64,000 nucleotides of DNA. Source: DTWD01 sp963662965. Its GTDB lineage: Bacteria; Acidobacteriota; Vicinamibacteria; Vicinamibacterales; UBA8438. How positions within the stretch are numbered: the first letter of the stretch is position 1; every line of letters begins with the position of its first letter. Both the position numbers and the translations under genes were made by a program. The stretch covers positions 2,046,001-2,110,000 of the forward strand of contig OY759970.1 of the NCBI GenBank assembly GCA_963662965.1, read 5' to 3'. Shown in pieces: positions 35,312 to 43,403 of the stretch. Below the pieces are notes generated by a model. The model had not been told where the DNA came from. It ran no database searches and saw only the letters and a program-made list of their open reading frames with translations.

Positions 35312-36082
35312 TTAGAACACGAACCGAACGCCAGCGCCAATTCGCAGTCCTGTGAGGTCGATCGGATCAAACCTGGAAAAATCGCGCTTCAGCTCGGCGT
35401 CTGCCCAGACGTAGCGCGCCTCGCCTGTGATGAAGATATTTGGCGTGACGCGGACATCAACGCCGCCGAACGCATGGGCGCTCGGTGTCCACCCGCTCGA
35501 CTCGAAGCGGGCGCCGAAGATCGCCAGGTCCGTGAAGTCGACGAAGTCGCCGACCTGCTCGAATTGGTACCACAGAAAGCCACCGCCGCCTCCGACGTAC
35601 GGAACCACCGGACTCGGAATGTAGGAGTACTGACCGATCGCCCGCCCGCGCGGCGTGATGGCGAATTCGACGCTGCCGACGATGTCGACCTGTCGCAGCG
35701 TCGTGTCCTGCTCGATCGGCAGATCATGGATGTCCGTGAACTCGCGAAACTCGGAGCGCGCGAACGCGCTGGTGAAGTCGACGCCGGTCCGCAGATCGAG
35801 CCGGGGCGTCACGGCGAAGCCGACATCGACCGTCATGCCGGGCGCGTTGAAATCACTCCTCTTGAGCGTCAGTTGGTCGGTGGTGAAGTCGAACAACTCG
35901 CCCTCCGCGCGAGCCTGGTTCCACTGTCCGCGGATCGCGATGGAGTGGCCCGGTCGCCCGAACAAGAAGTCGGGCCGCTGCTGCGCGCCGGCCGATCCGG
36001 TGGCGACGACAACAACGACGAGAGCGCCGAGGGCCGGCGCTCCCCGCCGCCGCAGAATGTGCCCGGAGGCCAAGCTCCACAT
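35312..36082 (-). CDS. Outer-membrane beta-barrel protein (OmpA/OprF-like porin fold)
   Basis: 256 residues from ATG 36082; signal peptide with core ALGALVVVVVATGSAGAQ. The mature part is alternating beta sequence: VDVGFAVTPRLDLRTGVDFT, VVPYVGGGGGFLWYQFEQVG, SAHAFGGVDVRVTPNIFITG, EARYVWADAELKRDF. It ends in the aromatic GLRIGAGVRFVF, a typical outer-membrane C-terminal strand with final Phe. Probably an eight-strand barrel; no peptidoglycan-binding domain. Confidence 0.82.
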   Translation of the reverse strand: MWSLASGHILRRRGAPALGALVVVVVATGSAGAQQRPDFLFGRPGHSIAIRGQWNQARAEGELFDFTTDQLTLKRSDFNAPGMTVDVGFAVTPRLDLRTGVDFTSAFARSEFREFTDIHDLPIEQDTTLRQVDIVGSVEFAITPRGRAIGQYSYIPSPVVPYVGGGGGFLWYQFEQVGDFVDFTDLAIFGARFESSGWTPSAHAFGGVDVRVTPNIFITGEARYVWADAELKRDFSRFDPIDLTGLRIGAGVRFVF

Positions 36083-36306
36083 CACATGTCTCCACACTCT
36101 AACTGTGCACGGATCGTACCAGCACGAGCGAGGGAATTCCCGAGGATTTGCACTCGCGCCGCCGTCCGCCCGTCCGGACACTGTCCCGTCGGGCGGACCG
36201 ATCGGGTGGCTGTGCTATGCTGCCGACAGAGTCAGGGAAACGCGGCCTTCCTGCCACCTTGGCCCCGACCAGCTCGGGCCGAATTCCCCTGGACCAGGAC
36301 CAGCTG

Positions 36307-37170
36307 ATGCGGCGGTTATGCGTACCGCGGAATGCGTTGGTGGCGTTGACTCTTGTCGGCGTCGCGCTTGCTGTGCGCGCACTCGTCCCCGACACCGCGG
36401 CGCAACCGGCGGCGGCGGATGACGGCGACGTCTTCACCCAGCGGGTCCAGCGCGACCAGCGGGGGTTCGACCCGCGCCAGATCCTCGACCAGGGCCGCGG
36501 CACGATCAAGAGTCCGGCGGGTCCCCACGAGTTCTACTTCACGCGCGCGATCTACAGCAGCGGCTGGGGGTATGGACGATGGGCGGTCGACTATCCGAAA
36601 GCCGATCGTCAGTTCATGGCGATCGTCAACCGCCTGATCGACGTCGATGGATCGCCGCGCGAGAATGCGATTCGTCTCGACGATCCAAACATCCGGAAGT
36701 ATCCGTTCCTGTACGCGCTCGAGGTGGGCGACATCGCGCTAAGCGCCGCCGAGGTCGAAGGTCTGCGGAACTACCTTCTGGCCGGTGGCTTTCTCGTCAT
36801 CGACGATTTCTGGGGTTCCTGGCAGTGGGCCAACTTCGAGCGGCAAATCCGCCAGGTGTTCCCCGAGCATCCGATTATCGATGTTCCGCTCGACCATCCG
36901 ATCTTCAACACCGTCTATCACATAGATGAGGTGTTGCAGGTGCCGGCGTACGGCAACTACTGGGGCGGTCGCACGTGGGAGCAGGACGGATACACCGCGC
37001 ACGTGCGAGGGATCTTTGACGAAAAGGGCCGGCTGATGGTCCTCATTAACTGGAATACTGATCTCGGTGACGCGTGGGAGTGGGCGGAGCGTCCGGAGTA
37101 TCCGCTGAAGTTCTCGACCTTCGCCGTTGAGATGGGCATCAACTTCATCGTGTACGCGATGAGCCACTAG
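36307..37170 (+). CDS. Secreted DUF4159 protein, paralogue 1
   Basis: 287 residues from ATG 36307, with a signal peptide (core ALVALTLVGVALAVRAL) and a DUF4159 domain. Marks are YGRWAVDYPKADRQFMAIVN, YPFLYALEVGDIALS, EGLRNYLLAGGFLVIDDFWG, HPIFNTVYHIDEVLQVP and GRLMVLINWNTDLGDAWEW. DUF4159 is of unknown function and usually found with BatA/MoxR genes, sometimes fused to them. It opens the 36.3-49.9 kb cluster; two further paralogues lie at 40584 and 49055. Confidence 0.9.
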   Translation: MRRLCVPRNALVALTLVGVALAVRALVPDTAAQPAAADDGDVFTQRVQRDQRGFDPRQILDQGRGTIKSPAGPHEFYFTRAIYSSGWGYGRWAVDYPKADRQFMAIVNRLIDVDGSPRENAIRLDDPNIRKYPFLYALEVGDIALSAAEVEGLRNYLLAGGFLVIDDFWGSWQWANFERQIRQVFPEHPIIDVPLDHPIFNTVYHIDEVLQVPAYGNYWGGRTWEQDGYTAHVRGIFDEKGRLMVLINWNTDLGDAWEWAERPEYPLKFSTFAVEMGINFIVYAMSH

Positions 37171-37212
37171 CTCGTGACGCGAGCTGAAACGGACATCATG
37201 CACTCGTTCGGG

Positions 37213-37257
37213 TCCTTGCGGAGTGCCCGCGGGGGGCCGGAGCGCAGCCCCGTCTAG
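37213..37257 (-). repeat. Module A remnant, inverted, in front of the VWA gene
   Basis: On the minus strand it reads CTAGACGGGGCTGCGCTCCG, then GCCCCCCGCGGGCACTC. It is oriented against the gene cluster and touches the start codon of the next gene at 37260, leaving little room for a ribosome site. Confidence 0.55.
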
Positions 37258-37259
37258 GT

Positions 37260-39548
37260 ATGGACTCGTTCTTCGAGCTGTTTTTCAAATATCGGCCGCT
37301 GATGTTCGAGCAAGGCGACTTCGCCTTCCGAGCATCGTGGTCCGGCGGACTCGCGTTCGTGGCGGTGGCGGCCGCGGCGGTGGCGACGTGGCGCTCGTAT
37401 ACGCAGGTGCGCGGCAACAGCCAGCCGATCGACCGCGTCATTCTGGCGGCCGTGCGGCTCGTCGCGCTGACGGTGCTCGCCTTCTGTTTGATGCGGCCGG
37501 TGCTCGTCCTCTCGTCGGTGGTGCCGCAACAGAACTTCCTCGGCGTGTTGATCGACGATTCGCGTAGCATGCGGATCGCCGATGGCGACGAAACCGAGCG
37601 TCTCCAATTTGTCCGGGACCAGCTCGCGACACCGGAGGGCGATCTGCGCGCCGCGCTCAACGAGCGCTTCGCCCTTCGTTTCTTCGGATTCTCGACTGAA
37701 ACCGACCGGCTCGATGTCGTCGACGAGCTCGACTTCAACGGCACGCGTACCCACATAGGGCAAGCGCTCGCTCACGCCCACGACGAGCTCTCCGCGGTGC
37801 CGCTCTCGGGGCTCGTCGTCGTCACCGACGGCGCCGACAATGCGTTGGACGGCCTCGCCGAGTCGTTGCTTCCGATTCAGGCCGCCGGCGTCCCGGTGTT
37901 TACCGTCGGTCTGGGCCGCGAGGAGTTCGCCCGCGACATTCAGCTCGGCCGCGTCGAGACGCCGCGTCGGGTGCTCAAGGGGGCATCGCTCGTCACCGAT
38001 CTCGTCGTGACGCATCGCGGGTTCGGCGGCGAGACCGTGACCGTACAGGCCGAGGATGAGGGCCGCATCGTCGGGTCGGAGGAAGTCGTGCTGGGCGGTG
38101 ACGGCGAGCCACAGACGGTGCGGATGCGCTTCACGGCGGGGGAGGAGGGGCCGCGGCTCTTCACCTTCCGCGTCTCGCCCCAGCCCGGCGAGATGGTCAC
38201 GCAGAACAACGCCCGCCAGTCGCTCGTCGTGGTCGAGGATCGGCGGGAGAAGCTGCTGTACTTCGAAGGCGAGCCGCGATTCGAGGTGAAGTTCCTTCGT
38301 CGCGCGGTCGCGGATGACGAGAACCTACACGTCTCCATTCTGCAGCGCACCGCGGAAAACAAGTTCATGCGGCTCGACGTCGAGGGGCCGGACGACCTGG
38401 TGGGCGGCTTTCCGCGAACTCGCGCGGAGCTGTTCCGGTACCGCGGGATCATTCTCGGCAGCATCGAGGCGAACTACTTCACGCCCGACCAGCTTCGCAT
38501 GATTGCCGACTTCGTCAACGACCGGGGCGGTGGCCTGTTGATGCTCGGCAGTCACCGCTCGTTTGGCCAGGGCGGCTACGCCGGCACACCGGTGGCCGAC
38601 GTGTTGCCGGTCGTGCTCGATGAGGCCCGCGGGGAGGGCGACGAGAGCTTCTTCGTCGAAGTTGGCGTCGAACCGACACGCGCCGGCGCGGCCCATGCGG
38701 CGACGCAGATTGCCGACACCGAGGAAGCGTCGGCCGCGCGATGGCGCGAACTCCCCCCGATCACCATCGTCAACCCGATTACGGAAGTGAAGCCGGGCGC
38801 GACGACGCTGCTGACGAGCGACGGGGCGGGTGGGACCGACGAGCTGGTGGTACTCGCGTTCCAACGGTACGGCGCGGGAAAAGTCGTGGCGTTTCCCGTG
38901 CAGGATTCCTGGATGTGGCAGATGCACGCCGACATCGCGGTCGATGACATGACGCACGAGACCTACTGGCGGCGCATGTTGCGATGGCTCGTCGACGGGG
39001 TGCCGGATCAGGTGGTCGTGGATCTGCCACAGGATCGTGTGCAGCCGGACGAAACGGTGATGGTGCTCGCAGCGGTCGGCGACGCCAACTTCGAGGAATT
39101 GAACAATAGCTCGGTCGTCGCGTCCGTGACGCATCCCGACGGCGACTTCACCGACTTGCCGATGGAGTGGACGGCGGAAAAGGACGGCGAGTACAGGACG
39201 AGCTTCACACCGACGGCCGAAGGCTTCTACGAGGTGCACGTCGAGGCGATGTCGGGTGATGAGGTCATTGGCGACGACACGGCTTACATTCAGGTGGCGC
39301 CGAGCGACGTGGAGTACTACGACTCGACGATGCGCTCGTCGCTGCTCGAGCGTATCGCCGAGGAAACGGGCGGGCGTTTCTACACCCCTGACACCGTCTC
39401 ATCGCTGGCCGATGACATCCAGTACGTCGGCGGCGGCGTGACCGTGGTCGAAGAGCACGACCTCTGGGATATGCCGGCGCTGCTGCTCCTGCTGGGTACG
39501 CTCGTTCTCGGCGAGTGGGGGTATCGCCGCTTCCGGGGGTTGGCGTGA
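37260..39548 (+). CDS. Membrane VWA protein with glutamine-amidotransferase-like domain
   Basis: 762 residues. Two N-terminal helices (about 30-45 and 60-85) precede a VWA domain with the MIDAS motif GVLIDDSRSMRIADGDE and GLVVVTDGADNALDG. A beta-sandwich linker follows. A class I amidotransferase-like domain (FRYRGIILGSIEANYFTPDQ, GGGLLMLGSHRSFGQGGYAG) lacks a clear Cys nucleophile. A C-terminal helix and RFRGLA tail follow. It resembles the large Bat-associated membrane proteins in Acidobacteriota and Planctomycetes. A GTGA overlap joins it to the next gene. Confidence 0.85.
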   Translation: MDSFFELFFKYRPLMFEQGDFAFRASWSGGLAFVAVAAAAVATWRSYTQVRGNSQPIDRVILAAVRLVALTVLAFCLMRPVLVLSSVVPQQNFLGVLIDDSRSMRIADGDETERLQFVRDQLATPEGDLRAALNERFALRFFGFSTETDRLDVVDELDFNGTRTHIGQALAHAHDELSAVPLSGLVVVTDGADNALDGLAESLLPIQAAGVPVFTVGLGREEFARDIQLGRVETPRRVLKGASLVTDLVVTHRGFGGETVTVQAEDEGRIVGSEEVVLGGDGEPQTVRMRFTAGEEGPRLFTFRVSPQPGEMVTQNNARQSLVVVEDRREKLLYFEGEPRFEVKFLRRAVADDENLHVSILQRTAENKFMRLDVEGPDDLVGGFPRTRAELFRYRGIILGSIEANYFTPDQLRMIADFVNDRGGGLLMLGSHRSFGQGGYAGTPVADVLPVVLDEARGEGDESFFVEVGVEPTRAGAAHAATQIADTEEASAARWRELPPITIVNPITEVKPGATTLLTSDGAGGTDELVVLAFQRYGAGKVVAFPVQDSWMWQMHADIAVDDMTHETYWRRMLRWLVDGVPDQVVVDLPQDRVQPDETVMVLAAVGDANFEELNNSSVVASVTHPDGDFTDLPMEWTAEKDGEYRTSFTPTAEGFYEVHVEAMSGDEVIGDDTAYIQVAPSDVEYYDSTMRSSLLERIAEETGGRFYTPDTVSSLADDIQYVGGGVTVVEEHDLWDMPALLLLLGTLVLGEWGYRRFRGLA

Positions 39549-40576
39549 GGAGCCTCTCGGCGAGGTTGCTCGTGGTCGTGTCGCTGCTGATGGTCGCCGC
39601 CCCAGCCGAGGCGCAGCAGACTCACCTGCTGGTGATTGTCGGCCTCGGCGGCGAGCCGACGTTTACCGAGCGGTTTCACGAGTGGGCCACGTCGTTGATT
39701 GACGTCGCGACCGACCGCTACGGGGTCCCGAAGGACAACGTCACGTATCTCGGGGAGAAGGTCGAGATCGCCCCGGCGCGGATCGCGGATCGCTCGACGA
39801 AAGAGAACGTCGCCGCCGCGATCGAGGCGATCGCGGACCGTGCGGCGCCGGCCGATCACGTCGTCATCGTGTTCTTCGGGCACGGCAGCTTTACCGACGC
39901 CGCGCGCATCAATCTTCCGGGGCGCGACCCGTCGGCAGACGACTTCGCGCTGCTCCTCGACCGACTCGGTAGCCAGCGGGTCACCTTCGTCAATACCGCC
40001 AGTGCCAGCGGACCGTTCGTCGAGGCGTTGTCGGCGGAGGGCCGCGTGGTCATGACGGCGACCAAGACCGGCCGCCAGTGGAACGCCGCGGTCTTCGGCG
40101 GGCACTTCGTCGATGCGTTTACCGACGGCGAAGCGGCGGCCGACCAGAACAAAGACCAGCGCATCTCGATGCTCGAAGCGTTCACCTACGCCCGCCTGAA
40201 GGTCGCCGACGAGTTTGAAGCCGACGGGACGTTACAAACCGAGCACGCGCTGCTCGATGACAATGGCGACGGCGTCGGCGCGGATGAACCAGATCCCCTC
40301 ACCGGTGACGGCCAGCTGGCCCGCACGCTCTTTCTCACGAGCGGGGAAGATATTGCCGCCTCCCGCATGGCCTTTCCGGATGACCCGGAGCTGCGCGTGC
40401 TCTATGACGAGCGCGCGGCGCTCGAGGAGCGCGTTGAGGCGCTCCGCGGCTTGCGTGACGGTACCAACCGCGAGGAGTACGAACGGGAGCTCGAGACGGT
40501 GCTTGTGGAGATCGCCCTCACGGGCCGTGAGATTCGTCGCCTCGAAGAAGCGAAAGGGGCCCCAAGGCCCCAATGA
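39545..40576 (+). CDS. Secreted caspase/legumain-fold protein lacking the catalytic cysteine
   Basis: 343 residues from GTG 39545 (4-nt overlap with the VWA gene); signal peptide ending APAEAQQ. The fold shows THLLVIVGLGGEPTFTERFH, the catalytic-His motif VVIVFFGHGSFTDAA, and VTFVNTASASGPFVEAL where clan CD peptidases carry a catalytic Cys. Ala/Ser occupy that stretch, so it looks inactive as a protease. The remainder includes DQNKDQRISMLEAFTYARLK and a C-terminal coiled coil. It may be a binding or regulatory component of the cluster. Confidence 0.8.
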   Translation: MRSLSARLLVVVSLLMVAAPAEAQQTHLLVIVGLGGEPTFTERFHEWATSLIDVATDRYGVPKDNVTYLGEKVEIAPARIADRSTKENVAAAIEAIADRAAPADHVVIVFFGHGSFTDAARINLPGRDPSADDFALLLDRLGSQRVTFVNTASASGPFVEALSAEGRVVMTATKTGRQWNAAVFGGHFVDAFTDGEAAADQNKDQRISMLEAFTYARLKVADEFEADGTLQTEHALLDDNGDGVGADEPDPLTGDGQLARTLFLTSGEDIAASRMAFPDDPELRVLYDERAALEERVEALRGLRDGTNREEYERELETVLVEIALTGREIRRLEEAKGAPRPQ

Positions 40577-40583
40577 CTCCGCA

Positions 40584-41360
40584 ATGACCTGGGTCTGGGC
40601 AACGACGCGTGTGTGGACCATGGCCGCCGTGGCCACGGCGGCGCTTCTGGCGATGCTGGCGACCGCTGGCCTCGCCGGCGCAGACGTGGCGCCGGGAAAT
40701 GTCCCGTACGACGGACGGCTCGTCTTCGTGCGCCTCAAATATGAAATGCCGCGAGGTCTCCAGACTGGTTTCTTTCGCCAAGACATCAAATGGGCGCACG
40801 ACTACCCGCGGGCTGAGCAAAACCTCACCAGGATCCTCGACGAGATCAGCCTGCTCGACGTGTACCAAGGTCCGAACGGCGGCAACGTGCTGGCCCTCGA
40901 CGACCCCGAACTGCACAAGTTCCCGTTTGCCTACATGTCGGAGCCGGGATTCTGGCGGCCGACCGAGTCAGAGGTGGTCGGCCTGCGGACGTATCTCCTG
41001 AAGGGTGGCTTCGTCATCTTCGACGACTTTACGGCCGACCATTGGTACAACTTCACCGAGCAGATGGACCGCGTGTTGCCCGGGGCGCGGCCGCTCGAGC
41101 TCGATCTTGCGCACCCGATCTTCCGGTCGTTCTTCGAGATTGAAACGCTCGAGATGGCCCCGATGTACGGACCGCCGCCGACGTTCTGGGGCTACTTCGA
41201 GGACAACGACCCACGGAAGCGGTTGATTGCGGTGGCGAACTACGACAACGACATCGGCGAGTACTGGGAGTACTCCGACACCGGGTGGTTCCCGATCGAC
41301 CTGACGAACGACGCGTACAAGTTCGGCGTGAACTATGTGATGTATTCGTTGACACACTAG
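40584..41360 (+). CDS. Secreted DUF4159 protein, paralogue 2
   Basis: 258 residues from ATG 40584, with a signal peptide ending ATAGLAGADV. DUF4159 features parallel those of paralogue 1: FRQDIKWAHDYPRAEQNLTR, FPFAYMSEPGFWRPTESEVV, GLRTYLLKGGFVIFDDFTAD, HPIFRSFFEIETLEMAPMYG and KRLIAVANYDNDIGEYWEYS. It is only moderately similar to the other two, so the duplication is old. It follows the caspase-like gene by 7 bp; a 71-bp gap before moxR may hold a second promoter. Confidence 0.88.
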   Translation: MTWVWATTRVWTMAAVATAALLAMLATAGLAGADVAPGNVPYDGRLVFVRLKYEMPRGLQTGFFRQDIKWAHDYPRAEQNLTRILDEISLLDVYQGPNGGNVLALDDPELHKFPFAYMSEPGFWRPTESEVVGLRTYLLKGGFVIFDDFTADHWYNFTEQMDRVLPGARPLELDLAHPIFRSFFEIETLEMAPMYGPPPTFWGYFEDNDPRKRLIAVANYDNDIGEYWEYSDTGWFPIDLTNDAYKFGVNYVMYSLTH

Positions 41361-41431
41361 TACCCCTGGTCACACAAGGCTGAGCCCAGAGCCAGGGGCC
41401 GACGCGAGCAACAACGACGGGGGAGCGCACC

Positions 41432-42475
41432 TTGGATTTCGATCTCAACAACACCGAACCGGCCGACCTCGAGGCGCCTGACGATATTGCGCTGGCCGAT
41501 CGCATGAAGGCCGGTCGCGAGCTGATTCTCTCGGAGCTTCACAAAAAGATCATCGGGCAAGACGAGATCATCAATCAGGCGCTCCTCACGCTGTTCGTCG
41601 GCGGCAACAGCTTGATCGTCGGCGTCCCGGGGCTGGCCAAAACGCTACTGATTCAGACGATGGCGCAAGTACTCGACCTGAAGTTTTCGCGAATTCAGTT
41701 CACACCCGACCTGATGCCGTCGGATATCACCGGTACCGACATCATCCAGGAGGACCCCAAGACCGGCGGCCGCAAGATGGTGTTTGCCCCCGGGCCGGTG
41801 TTCACCAACATTCTGCTGGCCGATGAGATCAACCGGACGCCGCCAAAGACCCAGTCGGCGCTGCTCGAGGCGATGCAAGAACATCGCGTGACGGTCCAGG
41901 GGCGGACCTACGAGCTTGATGAGCCGTTCTACGTGTTTGCGACGCAGAACCCGATCGAGCTCGAGGGCACCTACCCGTTGCCCGAGGCGCAGCTCGACCG
42001 CTTCATGTTCCACATCGTGATCGACCATCCCCCCGAGGATGAGGAGATGGAGGTGGTCCGCACGACGACGATCACGAACAATCCCGACTTTCAGCACGCG
42101 GTGACCGGCGCCGACCTCGTTGCGTTTCAAGAGCTCGTCCGCAAAGTCCCGGTGTCGGAGGTCGTGATGCGCTACACGCTGAACTTGGTGCGGACGAGTC
42201 GGATGAAAGGGAGCGATGCTCCTGAGTTCGTGTCGAAATGGATCCAGTACGGCGCCAGCGTGCGCGCCGCGCAGTATTTGATCCTCGGCGGCAAGGCACG
42301 TGCCTTGACGCAGGGCCGTTATCATGTGAATTTCGACGACATCCGCGCATTGTCGCTTCCGGTGCTCCGGCACCGTCTGCTGCTGAACTTCCACGCCGAA
42401 GCTGAGGGCATCACGTCAGACCAGCTCGTCCCCCAACTACTCGAAGCGGTGCCCGTCCCGGTGTCGCGGATGTAG
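41432..42475 (+). CDS. moxR: MoxR-family AAA+ ATPase
   Basis: 347 residues from a TTG start with a strong GGGGGAG site 7 nt upstream. Motifs in order: VGVPGLAKTLLIQTMAQ (Walker A), ILLADEINRTPPKTQSALLE (Walker B), FATQNPIELEGTYPLPEAQL (sensor 1) and a C-terminal lid ending AVPVPVSRM. MoxR ATPases are chaperone-like and work with VWA proteins in complex assembly and envelope stress. The DUF58 gene follows after 2 bp. Confidence 0.96.
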   Translation: MDFDLNNTEPADLEAPDDIALADRMKAGRELILSELHKKIIGQDEIINQALLTLFVGGNSLIVGVPGLAKTLLIQTMAQVLDLKFSRIQFTPDLMPSDITGTDIIQEDPKTGGRKMVFAPGPVFTNILLADEINRTPPKTQSALLEAMQEHRVTVQGRTYELDEPFYVFATQNPIELEGTYPLPEAQLDRFMFHIVIDHPPEDEEMEVVRTTTITNNPDFQHAVTGADLVAFQELVRKVPVSEVVMRYTLNLVRTSRMKGSDAPEFVSKWIQYGASVRAAQYLILGGKARALTQGRYHVNFDDIRALSLPVLRHRLLLNFHAEAEGITSDQLVPQLLEAVPVPVSRM

Positions 42476-42477
42476 AC

Positions 42478-43389
42478 GTGCCGGAACCGTCTTCCACGCC
42501 CGGCGCTCGATTCGTCGACCCGAAGGTGCTCGCGCGGATCGGCAACCTGAAGCTCCTGGCGCGCCGCGTCGTCGACGGGTTCATCAACGGTCTGCACAAG
42601 GCGCCGTATCTCGGGGTGTCGGTCGACTTCGCCGAGCACCGCGGCTATATGCCGGGCGACGACATTCGGTTCATCGACTGGCGCGTATTCGCGCGGACCG
42701 ACCGGTTCTACGTCAAGCAGTTCGAGGCCGACACCAACGCCAACTTCTCCGTGTTGTTCGATATCTCGCGGTCGATGAGCTTCGCGAGCGGTGGCATCTC
42801 GAAGCTCGACTACGGCCGCTATCTCGCGGCCTGCTTGACGTACTTCGCGACGAAGCAGCGGGATCGTGTCGGCATCGTGACGTTCGACAACGACATCGTG
42901 ACGCGGGTCCCGCCGTCGGCGAAGCATCTCGATGTGGTGCTCCACACGCTCGACCGGATCGATGCCGGCCGGCCCGGCTCGTTCGAGAAGCCGTTGTTCC
43001 GGGCGACCGAATTCTTCAAGCGCCGCGGGATCGTGCTGTTGATCTCGGACCTCTATGAAGAGCCGCAGACCATCATTGATGGCCTCAAGCCGATCAGCTA
43101 CGCCGGCAACGATGTGATGGTGTTTCACGTGCTCGATCCGGCCGAGGTCGACTTCCCGTACGATGAAGCGACGAGCTTTCAGGACCTCGAGACCGGCCGC
43201 AAGATGCCGGTTGTGCCGGAGAAGCTGCGGGAACAGTACCGACAGCTCGTGCAAGAGCACATCGACACGCTCTCGAAGCTTTGTAATGAGCATCGGATCG
43301 ACTACGCGTTCTTCAATACCGCCCAGCCGCTCGACCATGGGCTCTTCAAGTTCCTGGCGATTCGCGAGAAGCTGAACCGGGTTCGATAG
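42478..43389 (+). CDS. DUF58 / VWA-like protein partner of MoxR
   Basis: 303 residues from GTG 42478, 2 bp after moxR. It has VDFAEHRGYMPGDDIRFIDW and VFARTDRFYVKQFEADTNAN, the hallmark DUF58 block, and a VWA-like MIDAS sequence FSVLFDISRSMSF. DUF58 proteins nearly always neighbour MoxR ATPases and probably bind them. There is no membrane segment, so it is likely cytoplasmic. The BatA gene starts 14 bp downstream. Confidence 0.94.
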   Translation: MPEPSSTPGARFVDPKVLARIGNLKLLARRVVDGFINGLHKAPYLGVSVDFAEHRGYMPGDDIRFIDWRVFARTDRFYVKQFEADTNANFSVLFDISRSMSFASGGISKLDYGRYLAACLTYFATKQRDRVGIVTFDNDIVTRVPPSAKHLDVVLHTLDRIDAGRPGSFEKPLFRATEFFKRRGIVLLISDLYEEPQTIIDGLKPISYAGNDVMVFHVLDPAEVDFPYDEATSFQDLETGRKMPVVPEKLREQYRQLVQEHIDTLSKLCNEHRIDYAFFNTAQPLDHGLFKFLAIREKLNRVR

Positions 43390-43403
43390 AGGATAGGCAC
43401 GAG

